This document shows, one piece after another, positions 1-10,700 of a stretch of 64,000 nucleotides of DNA. The DNA comes from Calycina herbarum (Eukaryota; Ascomycota; Leotiomycetes; Helotiales; Pezizellaceae), in contig LLEY01000050.1 in NCBI GenBank assembly GCA_001414485.1, forward strand, positions 336,166-400,165. The letters are read 5' to 3'. The position numbers were made by a program, and so were the translations under genes. The notes below the pieces were generated by a model. That model had not been told where the DNA came from, did not search any database, and saw only the letters and a program-made list of their open reading frames with translations. Within the stretch, counting starts at the first letter, position 1. The number at the start of each line of letters is the position of its first letter.

Positions 1-2
1 GC

Positions 3-158
3 AGGAAGCCAGAGCGCGCGGCAGCAGATGGGAGCGATTTGCATCGTGGTCGAGCGCCCAAGTCACCAGAAGATATCATAAGAAATTGCAATCGTCGCAT
101 TCGTCGCGCCATCACGAACATCCATCCTGTGAAGATTCAAGAGATTCCCGTGCCCTGA
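3..158 (+). CDS. possible 3' end of an unidentified gene, cut by the window edge
   Basis: A GC-rich open frame of 51 codons runs from the left edge to a TGA at 156-158. The translated tail is rich in Arg, Ala and Pro with a more structured end (NIHPVKIQEIPVP). It is open to the edge, so the start and most of the protein, if real, lie to the left. I do not recognise the family. Short length means it could be chance; the base composition differs from the lower-GC DNA that follows. No overlapping longer frame competes with it. Confidence 0.4.
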   Translation, partial: RKPERAAADGSDLHRGRAPKSPEDIIRNCNRRIRRAITNIHPVKIQEIPVP

Positions 159-2202
159 GCCTTCGAGTGGTCATCATGACAAGTTAATTCGGGAACGACA
201 GTTTTTCTTCTGGTGCATGCACTGCCTTCGTAACAATCCCATCTCATTTCCAGAAGCTCAAGAAGTTGTTGATATCGCGGGGTACTGTTCTGTCAGCAAC
301 GACAAAGAGCAGCAGCGGACAGGGAGAGAGACCAGAACCAGCCGGACTCAAAAGTTCAGATGGATTCACAGCACGGGCTCAGACCCCCGGAATGCCTGGT
401 GCCCTGGCCTCATTCAGGGTTTCCTGCAGCTTGGTGGGACGGATCTCTCATGGACCTTGTCGTGGATGGCGCTCAAGCTATTTCTGTCTTCCTGGCCTGG
501 TATCTGCAGAGAGCGTCATGCGGGTCCAGCCTTGCACCCAGCCAGTCTGGAGCGAGCAATCGCAACACACCTCTTCCTTGACAAGCAACAAACTCCATGG
601 AGGAAATGCTGACTCCGCCGAGATGCTGATGCTGATGTGGGGATGCTCGACTGCTCGGATGCCCAAAACCAAATGCTCATGGAACAATAAACTGTGCAGA
701 AAAAACATGGCAAGAGAGCTGTGTGGATATGCTTGTCTAGCTGGATACGAGGTACGTTATCATTGAGCTACGCAGCCCCCTCTTGGGGTGTACTGCTACT
801 TCTAGCTCTTCAAAAGTACTCCGTAGACCTTATCTCCCGCTAGCTAGAATGCACTTGCATCCAGTTCATCGCGGGGGTGCGATGCTCTGTCCGTGGATTT
901 TTTAGCAAGTGATTAGTCTCGATACTCGATCAGATGAACCGGCCACACTAATGGCATCGGGAAGTCAGAATCTCCAACGACGCCGAGCAGAAAGAACACA
1001 ACCAGCCAACCGGTTCAGTCAGAATCATCTCATCAAATACGAATATACGATGAGGTGTTCAATGTCCAACAGTTTTGGCGACCAACAAACTCCGTCAATC
1101 GTAGATACGACCCATACAGGCTGGAAGAGTGGTGGAGAAAATGTCCCATGCAGGTCGTCTTGAACCCTGACATATGAAAGCCAACGACTCGTTCGCTAAA
1201 TCGATGGCTCGATGCTGATTCGGCTAGACGGCTTTAAGGTGCGCTAATAAGATGTGCAGCTAAGAAAATCCGACACCTTTGGCTGGGTTCCACTGCGCCG
1301 CAGCACAGGCAGTGTTGTGACTTTGAACTTCATTTCTATCTCCGCAATTACCAGGCACCGGGCCAGGCCAATATTAAGCATCTCGATTGGAATTCTGGGG
1401 TTCGATGATTGAAATCTGATTCGCTTGTTTGACGGGCAGCCTCATCCCCATTTTCTCATCTTTCCACCTCTCATCACCTGCACCACCACCGTCGATTTTT
1501 TTTCTCCAACGCTCCGATGACTTGCTTGCCAACCGCAGTCGTCCTGCCTGCACTCGGCCTCACAGTTATTCCAGTCGGTACCCCAGATCGCACATCTTTC
1601 AAAAAGTCAAGTATCTGTCTGCCCTGTCGTCCTGAAATCATGGCCTTGCATCTCGCTTGTCGCTTTTTTGGAGGCCGTATCTGGCAAAGCGTTCAAAGCC
1701 AAAAGAGCAGGTCAAGGTTCATCTGAAGTCTTCAACAAGATATACTTCGCTCCCAGCAACCTCATCTGGCATAGAGCCTCTTCTACATCTATTTTGAGCG
1801 ACGGCCCAAAGAAAGCTTCTTCCGATGGCCTAGTTCCTCGAAAGCTTTTCCAAGGCTGAGAGGCTGGGCTCTTGAGGACTTTGAGGGGCCTTGCACGAGG
1901 TTCCACTTGATTGTAACTTCAGCGTTTTTGTCCCCCTTCGACCCCGAGACTGAGAAGAATTCAAATCAATTCGGCAGATGCTAAGTGATCCTTCTGAGGA
2001 GGTTGCAACCTTTGCAATGGAAAAACAGGTGTCGTGGATCAGGACCGACCCATTTCTCTGCATCGGCGATTAAGAGAAGATGGTGCTGAAGAGCAGCAGC
2101 GGTCATTCATCGCACTGCCAATAAACCTCGTTCTCGTTGATTAACCCAGATAGTTGGAGTAATCGAGCTCCGTTATTCCAAATCAACCGGGGTAATATTC
2201 TC

Positions 2203-2320
2203 AATTGTCCCAGGTGTTTAGATTAATTACTATGAATGACCCTAGAGAGTTGGAACAACGAGAAAGGTCGGCAGGTACGATTTTGAAGTATTTACTGCCG
2301 CTTTTGCCGTCCATTGTGAG
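2203..2320 (+). repeat. dispersed repeat, copy A
   Basis: About 118 bp aligns by eye, in the same orientation and almost without gaps, to 46135-46254. The best core is the stretch reading TGAAGTATTTACTGCC followed by a matching CTTTTG. Similarity appears to continue weakly to about 2436. No coding potential or terminal repeats are visible, so the element class is unknown. Confidence 0.6.
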
Positions 2321-3325
2321 TAGTAGATATTTGGGTACAGCTGTGTAGGGACTAGAAAACGGCAGATTCGACATATAGACATGGTTACTGAGACCTTTGT
2401 GTCGGGTTTTTCTCTTGCCGGCAGACTTGCAATTGTGGCAGCATGTCTGACCAGTGAACGTTTGCAACGGCCCTGGTTGTGATTGTGACAATTTCCCCAA
2501 CTTCCGCCCTCTGGATCTGTGGGTTGCTGGCGCGCGCCATCTTTTACCAAAAAGTTTGATATTCCATGATCGGACGAAGGTTTCGTTTCCACCATGAACC
2601 AAAGCGTCTGAAAGTTGATTACAACAACCTTGAACCTCATGGCAGCGGGAGGGGACTCGTCCCATGGTCCCGAGAGACCAGAAGCGAATTCTCGCGAAAT
2701 GTATTCCTGGTTGTCTATCCTTCTCTCCCCTGGTGGGGGCGGTTTAATGGCTGATGAAGAGTCCGGAGGGTGGAGTCCAAAATGTAACCTCTTGGCGGGG
2801 AGGTCTTCCATGATTTGTTGCAGTACGAAGTTGAGTCGGCGAGGAAAAAAGGGGCCCTTGCCATTTTTTGACACCTTTGGACTTTTGACTAGGGAGGGTC
2901 GTCTGTTGACAGCACAGCGACAGCACCTTGACCAGGCTCGTTGCTTTCACTTCGCCCTTTGCGGAAGACCTCCCTCTCCACCCTCTCTCCACCATACCCG
3001 CATCGTCTTCTACAACCAGTCGCATTTGTTGAGGGTATCATCACTTTCTCCATCAAGGCCTGGCCTCATGGCCTCCAGCTCGATGGCCACATCCCTCATC
3101 GTCCCTTGCACCTCCCCCCTCCAAACTCCTCCTGCACGGTTGCAATCGTACGCTCCGCACATTGGAATGGCGTTCGGATGGCTCCACGAGTCCCTTGTCG
3201 AGCGCCGACGAGTCCATGGTCCATCGCAAGAAGCAGCGTGGCAACTGGGATGCGTCTTCCGGCTAAATGATGTACAGCATCGACCAAAGAGGGTGAATGG
3301 ATGAACAAAAACCATTTGCCCGGTC

Positions 3326-3353
3326 CCCAGAGGCACCCAGAGGCACCCAGAGG
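3326..3353 (+). repeat. decamer tandem repeat
   Basis: The unit AGGCACCCAG occurs twice exactly (3331-3350), with partial copies on both sides. It is a short minisatellite in non-coding DNA. Confidence 0.8.
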
Positions 3354-5130
3354 GCAATTGACGGCACGGTCGAGAGCTTTTCCGGCCATCTTTGGAAAGT
3401 TGGGATCTCCATTCCTCGCCCAAGTTCTGGGGAATTCTGCTTTCTGCATCTAGCTACCGAGGTACCTCCCCAATCCGTAAGTTGCCCAACTGGGCGAAAC
3501 GCTATCATGATCAACCCTACGAATCGATTCAATCGATTTACGCTCGCGCGCGGAAACACGTCGACCATCATAGGCAGGCTAAGTTCCTGGACAAGAAACT
3601 GATATGTCTGTTCTAACCCAATGGTTGCGACGGTGTGTTGCAATTTCCAATTTGCAACTTCAAACTTGTTGCAAGTCCAAGTCCCTCACGAATGCCTGCT
3701 TATCTAGGCGTCTTCGCTTTAATGCTGGTCCTGGTCCGTTGATGCGTCCCTCCGGCCCCCCACGGCCCATGACAATTTCTCTAGAAGTTTTCACTTTTCA
3801 GGCCTGGCAGACCAGGGTGTTATCAACAGCACTGAGCATTCAATGCCCAATGTCAACAAGCTCTTCCCATTTCGGCCTTCACAGGCGAGAATTCGGTCAG
3901 AACATCATCAACCACCAAGCCTGAAAACATCAAACAACTCGAGTAACGTCTGAGCGGCCACGTGGAGCGGATGCGAGTAAAAGGAGTTGAGAGGGGGTCT
4001 CGGGGGGTCGGCAACCTCTTGACTATCAGACGAATGGTGAATCGAATGCAGGTACATTCCTGCGCTCCAGAAACAAAGCTCATCTGGTCAACGGTACTAG
4101 TAAATGGTCAAAAAGGATCCTACAACACCAGGCGTTGATGGTTGCTGGCCCAGAGACATCATGGCCTGATAGATAATCCATCCCTCAATGCTTTTTCCAG
4201 CCTAAGCTTCAATGGTGCGTACCTGCATAATGCTGTGATCAGCTTCACGGCATGGAATTGCCATCATTGCTGCAGCGTACAATAAACCCCATCAGACAAT
4301 CCATCATTTCTCCGTCTTAGGCTTCTTGCCTTGTATTTCTCGTCTATTTCTGCCTGTTTTTGTATCCTACGAATCGTATAAGAGCTAAAAATCCACACGA
4401 GCCTCTCGCCAATCCTCCGGAATCCTGTCTACCTTACGAGAGTCGTACAACCATACAACTCAGCCTTCATCCCACGCTTTTCCTCCTCCCACCTATGACC
4501 TGGTCATTTCCTCAAGCCATCTTTTCCAAAATTAAAACTGGCAAATTACCCCAAGCAATGCGAGCAAGGTTTCTTGACTTTTGTAAATGACCAGTCACCT
4601 AAGCTTACAGAGAGTACCGACTCACAGAGTCACAGAGCCGCATTGTTTAGCAGTTCCAGGCACAACACACGCCTAACCTTATGACACTAACCTTATGACA
4701 GCGGCACACAAGGCCAGAATCCACCTCCAGAATTACAGAAATCCTCAAGGATCACGCGGCTGCGCAATCGAAATAACCACCTTGTTTCAGTTACCAATTG
4801 CATCGAGAAAAAGCGATGAGAAGCCTCATGCGTTTGCTGAAAGCCAAAGAATGAAAACGCATAAGTCTGGATATAGTTTTTAAAATTTTGCACCTCGTGT
4901 TGGGTTCAAACAATCAAGAAAAGGCTTCAATTACCCTGTACCAGAACTCAGCTTTACCCGAAATCAAGAGTCTGACTGGCCAACTTCTCACAACCAAAAG
5001 TACCGACAGAGGAGAACTACTGCATCAATTCGTCTATCGATAGTATGAATATCATATCTTTCGTCTCCGACAAAATCCAGCATCACCTCCCAAGCCACGC
5101 ATCACGGCGACCTGCAGTAAGCACATCACC

Positions 5131-5175
5131 AACCCAACCCAACCCAACCCAACCCAACCTAAATCAAATCAAATC
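5131..5175 (+). repeat. pentamer microsatellite (AACCC)n then (AAATC)n
   Basis: Five AACCC units plus a partial are followed by AAATC units. The change from AACCC to AAATC keeps the pentamer register. It is not a telomere repeat (TTAGGG type). Confidence 0.85.
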
Positions 5176-5176
5176 A

Positions 5177-6938
5177 TTATTCCCTACCGGCGACCTACCG
5201 TAGTAACTCAAGGTTTACCCACAACCAAAGAATCGGAACCTCTCGCTGTTTTTAATATATCTTCCTCTATATTAACCCACCTTTCTCACCCGCATGGTAA
5301 CACAAAATACACCACCCAGTGGGGGGATCAGAACCAGAGAAAAGCGCATCGTCACACCTCAAGACCTTTCGGGAAAAATCTTGATTTCTCACACCCACCC
5401 AGCCAATTCAGTTTGCCCAGCCAGCCAGCCAGCTGATCGAGTTTCTTCAAGGCAAACGGTAAACATTTCTGTCGAATTCCGAGCAAATTCAGGTGTAACG
5501 CGATACAATCACAATCACATTGTAGCCACAAAATGTCGTACATCTCTGTACGAACCAGAGCGTCGGAAGGGCCGTCGTTCTTTGTCTCTGGATCTAAGAT
5601 TCTCCACAATCACTGTAGAACGAGAAGCACTAGAATCTCTGGGAGTGCTGTTTTTAATAATGCAACAATGGGATGTTGTCAGACCCCTTGTCCAAAGTAT
5701 CCTCTCTTCTCATCGCGTCTTCTTTCTTTCCTTTGCTCATCTATACCGGAATTTCCCCTTCTATTTTTCGTTGTTTTCTTTCGGGGCGACCGCCGAGTGG
5801 TGTGGTGTGGTGTTCTTTTCCTTGCTTCTTTCGGAATTCGGATGAGCGGGAAAAATCGTCCGGAGTGGGTGGAATTCCAAATCACACTCCTCTGGCCTTC
5901 CCGTTCCTCTCCAAGTCGCCGATTAAACAAGAAAGAATATGCATGCATCCCAAGACAACGACAAAAAAAACCGGGGAAAGACCTCGGAGCTTCTCCAGGG
6001 ATCTTCGTTGATCTTCTAGTTCTATCCTATGGTTGATCTGTCGATCTTTGGGAATGATGGGGGAGGGGCGGGCACCTTTCATCTGCACTTCTCTTGCTTT
6101 TTTCCTTGTTTATGCGCGGGGAAGGGGGCTTTTTGCTGCCACCGTTCGGTAGTGGCAAGAACCGAATCTATGTGGGAGATTGATTGGAGGGTTGTTCCTT
6201 GATTGCGATCTTGTTTTTTTCTTGATGGATGGATGTGTTGGGGTCGAGGATGGGGTTGAAGAAAATTGTTGTTGCTTGCTTGCTTCTTTGGAGCCCCTGC
6301 ATTAGATCCACGGCTTGCAGTATCTGGCTGCTTATTTGACAGCGCTTGAGGGTACTTCCAGGCGGCTCAGAAACGACGATTAAGGGGAGGAAAACATCCG
6401 GACGTGATGATGATGTTCAATCTGGTCTGGTCTGGTCTGGTGCCCTACATTGAAATCACATCTTCGGAAACTTCCCTTCCCTTTCTCCTGCTCATCATCA
6501 TCTCGTTCTCGCGTCCTCTTTCTAGAATTACCTGATTCCCTTTTCCCTGCATCAAAACCAGTTTATCGGTTCCCGCATGGGATGGCGTGTTTCCCGACTG
6601 GCATGTCTCTTTCCCTTAGATCTTCATGATCTTCATATACACACGTCCCTTCAGCTTCACACTCACATCCTCCTTCGTCATGATGATCCAAAATCTTGAC
6701 GCGTTAGGGATGATTGCGGGAAGGAGGGAACGCGTTGAATTGGGGTATGTGCGTTTCTGTTTAACACAGTGCACGTGGAATATCGGATTTTTGTCTTGAA
6801 TTGTGAGTCTTTTCTCGGGTGTTTCTGTTTGAGGGGAGAGGGCAGTGAAGAGGGGAGAGGGATAATGGGTTGCGGTATTTGAGATGGGGGGGTTGTGATG
6901 TCTCTCGTCCTAGCTTCGAGGAGAAGTTGAGATTGATT
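5177..6938. other. gene-free stretch with promoter-like pyrimidine tracts
   Basis: No supported gene. Long CT-rich tracts (around 5695-5770 and 6465-6530) resemble fungal promoters or 5' leaders, but no convincing coding region follows on either strand. A (TCTGG)4 microsatellite lies at 6421-6440. The largest frames (5294-5845 plus and its overlaps) look random in composition. Confidence 0.5.
6421..6440 (+). repeat. (TCTGG)4 microsatellite
   Basis: Four perfect TCTGG units in tandem in non-coding DNA. Confidence 0.9.
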
Positions 6939-7720
6939 GTGGAGTTCACGAGGGATAAGGGATGAGGTAGTGACATTTCATGATGATTTCGTGTGTGGTG
7001 ATGTATAGGGGAATTTGGGGGTTTGACTTTTAACACTGGCTTTTTGGCTGAGATTGTGGTGTTTGTTTGGCTGAGATCGAGGATAAGTGAGTTCACTGAA
7101 TTGATCGTGGATCCCAGGAGGGATAGGTGGTGACTAGATATGTTGGTGGAATGTCTTGAGATTCAGTGATGATGACTTTCTATGTAAAGATGATGGTTGC
7201 TGTGGTGATCTTGTGGTGTTGGTAGATGGCTTTTTGGCTGAGATCGAGGTTGAGGATGGCTGAGCTGGAGGAAAGTCAGTTGTGGATCCCACGAGGGATA
7301 ACGTTGAGCGAGAGGATGTCTTGGGTCTGCTAGTTATCGCTTTTTTATGAAATTCAATGTGTTTTCTATAATGACTTTGGCTGAGATGGAGATTCGTGGT
7401 GGATTCCACGAGGGCTAACGGTGTCTTGAGATCAGGCGATATGTTTGTATCAAGGGGCTCGTATTTCTTTGATATAAAGGTTCTTCGTAGTCTCCTTGTG
7501 TCTTTGGCTTTTGTCTTTAAATGAGAATGAGAAGGATTTGATTTTGGTCTCCACGAGGGATCATTCCGAACGAAGTATGTCTTAGGTCTGAGGTCTGAGG
7601 TTCATGGCTTCTTGTTTGAAGTGGTGTATTCTTGGTGTTTGACTTTTTACCTAATGGTGACGGTGAGGATGGCTGATTTTGAGGTTCAATGAGGTGATTG
7701 TGGAGTTCACGGGCAGTAAA
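6939..7720 (+). repeat. degenerate tandem array, units about 115-175 bp
   Basis: A recurring block of the form GTGGATCCCACGAGGGATAA, with substitutions, starts at about 6939, 7107, 7282, 7399, 7544 and 7700. Between blocks are further shared words: a TGTCTTGAG-like word shortly after the block, and GGCTTTTTGGCTGAGAT / GAGGATGGCTGA before the next block. Spacings are about 168, 175, 117, 145 and 156 bp. On the minus strand the units translate to related peptides (SLVxST, SISAKKP), but the frames are broken. It is a decayed minisatellite, or possibly the remains of a repetitive gene. Confidence 0.65.
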
Positions 7721-10700
7721 AGGAGCGGGGGGCCTTGTCTTGATTTCTGGCGATGATGTATTGTATAAAAACTTATACCGAGTCTATGGGGTGGCTTCTT
7801 GCTGGTGAATGACTACAGTGTTGTACAAGTTTACCAAATGAGGTTACAGAGTGCTTGTCCAAAAATAGATAGACAAGGATTCTTCCTTTCGCTGGATAAT
7901 CAAGATGATCATCTGCTTACGTTTTTAAGCAAATAAGGCTCAAAGTCTACAAGGTCCTAAATCCTAGCTTGTTCCATTCTCTATTTATTACTTGGAACCT
8001 GTGGGATATAAACAATTTAGAGCATGAAAGCAAGATATATAAGTCTCAAAGTTCCAAGTTATGAGTTTTCTCAGATTTCAATAGATGCCGATTTTAGTAG
8101 GTAAGCTTGAAATGCCAGCTGGTATTTCATGAAATCGGTCGAGTGATATAATAAATCTCTTATAAAGCTTTGGCAAGTTCCCGTACCGCAACTAGTATGA
8201 TCAAACAGACTAGGTCGTGGCGGGTGTTGACATATAAAGGCGGACGAAGCGAATTTTAGCTTGAACAAGGTTTAAGGAAAAGTGAGTGAGTGAGAGGTAC
8301 GGTGGAGTACACGGGGGTAATAGTGGATGGATTACACAGTGATAGACTCTGGTGGCAAATTGGCGAACGAGGACACTAGCATTCTAAAAGCTACCAGGAA
8401 GAATCTCAACAAGAATCACTACATATAGCTTCCAGCTTCTCCAAATACAAGTTCATATTCAATCTACTACCATGGCAGTGATCTCCAACTTCACTTTCAT
8501 GTTACGAACTACAGATCAGGAAAACAGATCTTACACTTGTCGAAAAGGGTAGATGATAGACTTGGATTGCTTGCCTCCACTCTCTCTTAAGAGCATTTTG
8601 TCCTTAGCTGAATAAATTTTGTGGAATGCTGCTCTTGCTGTCAAGCAGCCTCTTTTTGTCAAAAAGACGATGCCATATTGAAAGTTGAAGCATTAGACAA
8701 ACTTCCAAAGCAAAAATCTACAATTCAAGTATGTAAAGCTCAATAAGGCCCACTTTGCAGTGTATTCTAGAGAATTGGTTTCTAGGTTCAAGCCACAGTT
8801 GATCTCCTCTCTTTCGCTGGGCCTTGATGTTCTTTTACCATATTTTTAACCTTACACTTTATATCTCCAGCTTAAGCGGAGGTGCGACTTCGGTTGCTAA
8901 ACCATCGATGAGAGATTCACCCTTGATTCAGGATCCACTGTTTAAGCATTAAGGGTCTAAGAAATGGAATGAGCTCACCTAAAGTTGTTATTAACTTCTT
9001 GTAATCTAGATCTACCTCTTGCTTCCCCTCTCTCAAAAATGAAAGTTCCCAACCCCAAAAAACCAGCAGTCGTCTCGCCTTGCCTAGATTGCGGCCGCAC
9101 TTCCTTTCCTTAAAAAAATGAGGCGTTATTTACAAGAAACAGAAAGAGCTCTTCCAAAAGACCTCTCCAGATCGCGAAAGCGTCTGAAATTATTGCAGCA
9201 TACTTTTTCTTCGTTCGCTATTGAAAATCTGTTTTGTTTTTCATCTCATCTACTCTCGTCTTCCCACCTACCTTCAAATTAAATATTCTTATCGATTCTA
9301 GTACTGCTTTCGAAAAAAAAACTCTTTCACAAAAACACCTAATAGCTCAACGCCAGGGACCAAAATTGTTGTTGGTATAGAAGTGATCAACTGTTGTCCT
9401 TAGATGCTGTCCATGGTCGATTGTATTTTGATATCTCTTTACCAAAGCATTGCACTGCTGCCTCGCGGATTGGTGTGTTGTTGAAAGTTGTGTGGGAGTG
9501 TGAATAGTAATAATGTGCTATGTAGGCAGCTTGGATAACAGCAATTATCAATGATGAAAGATTTTGAGTTGGAAATACAGTTGTTAAGCAGTCTGCGTAC
9601 ATCGCAGATCCACCCGGAGTCGTGGGAGCAAAAGTAGAATTCAACCACATTCTATAACTCGTGGAAAATGAGGTTACTAGATTCATTGTCTACCTTGTTT
9701 ACAATGAATAGTCAAGAGAAGTCGACTCGTTAGTGTTTTGACATTCACTTGGAAATATTCGATAGCAACTTGAAAATCAACGGCTTGACTACCCTGATAC
9801 TTATGGCCTCAAATTCTCAAGGACAAACCACAATAAGAGGTGGATCTTATCGTATTTAGTGATTGACTATGGTTTTTGAAGAACATGGAATGAGAATTCA
9901 CTCAAGAATGTGTTTGGTGCTCTTCTCACTCATATTCTCTGGCCAACTACATAAGTAAAGATAGCTAGAAAAATTATTAATATATACAGAGTAAGGAGAA
10001 CCTTCCAAATACCATCGTAAGTAATAAATCTCAAAGTCAAGGCAGCTACTTCTTGTTTCAAAAGACGACAAGTACTCCCTTATATATTCAAAATAACCTG
10101 GGACCCGTCGAAATTTACGTATTGGGCGCAGATAATCCTACTTTCAAAACCATCACACTGCCGAAAGTTGAGAACGAAGTTGATAGCGAGGCAAGGAAGG
10201 TCTCAAAATACACAGGAAACTATGCAGATATATGAACTTTAGACAACATCCATTGCACTCTCTTTGCGTATGAAAACTCAACACTCAATTACAGCCCAGA
10301 ATCCGAATTTCTCCTCTTCTCGGTTCTATCTGCCCCTATGCCTTTACTACTTCTGAAATCTATTTCTCTGTTGATATATTCGATGAAACAGAGATCACGA
10401 ACTCCTCAAGAATAGCAATCTCTATAAACGAAAAAGGTTGGAGGGATACTTCTCGGTGACGAAGGTGTCTAACGAGAGGGAGTATTTCCGGGAGGTCCAA
10501 TATCTCGTCTTCTGTCCATGGTGTTTTCCTTCTCGAAGGTTCTCCATTAACTACAAACTAACCATCCTCCTTCTTATACCAACAATTTGAATACTCTGGT
10601 AGTACCTCATCTTCAACCCAATCTAAGTTCCCCAGCATTAATCTAGTGAATATCTCAACTTCCTTTATTGGAAAGTATGAAACTCGAAAAATTCCTACAG

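Larger units (their letters stand above)
159..5130. other. gene-free stretch, no supported gene
   Basis: Several medium open frames overlap one another on both strands here (for example 2242-2874 minus, 2615-3304 plus, 3010-3423 minus), but none resembles a known family or has convincing splice structure. The stretch contains one copy of a dispersed repeat (2203-2320) and a decamer tandem repeat (3326-3353). Pyrimidine-rich tracts look like fungal promoter or 5' leader DNA. A non-coding transcript cannot be excluded. Confidence 0.5.

Noticed and set aside
2242..3423. Three overlapping open frames of 137-229 codons on both strands
   Set aside because: They overlap each other, resemble no family and have random-looking composition; GC-rich DNA gives such frames by chance.
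5131..5175. AACCC repeat as a telomere
   Set aside because: Fungal telomeres of this group carry TTAGGG/CCCTAA; this is a short internal pentamer repeat.
5294..6036. Open frames of 183 and 167 codons on the plus strand
   Set aside because: Overlapping frames in CT-rich promoter-like DNA with no domain, no splice logic and no conserved-looking segment.
6761..7409. Minus-strand frames of 111 and 91 codons within the tandem array
   Set aside because: Their shared peptides are explained by the DNA repeat, and frames are broken between units.
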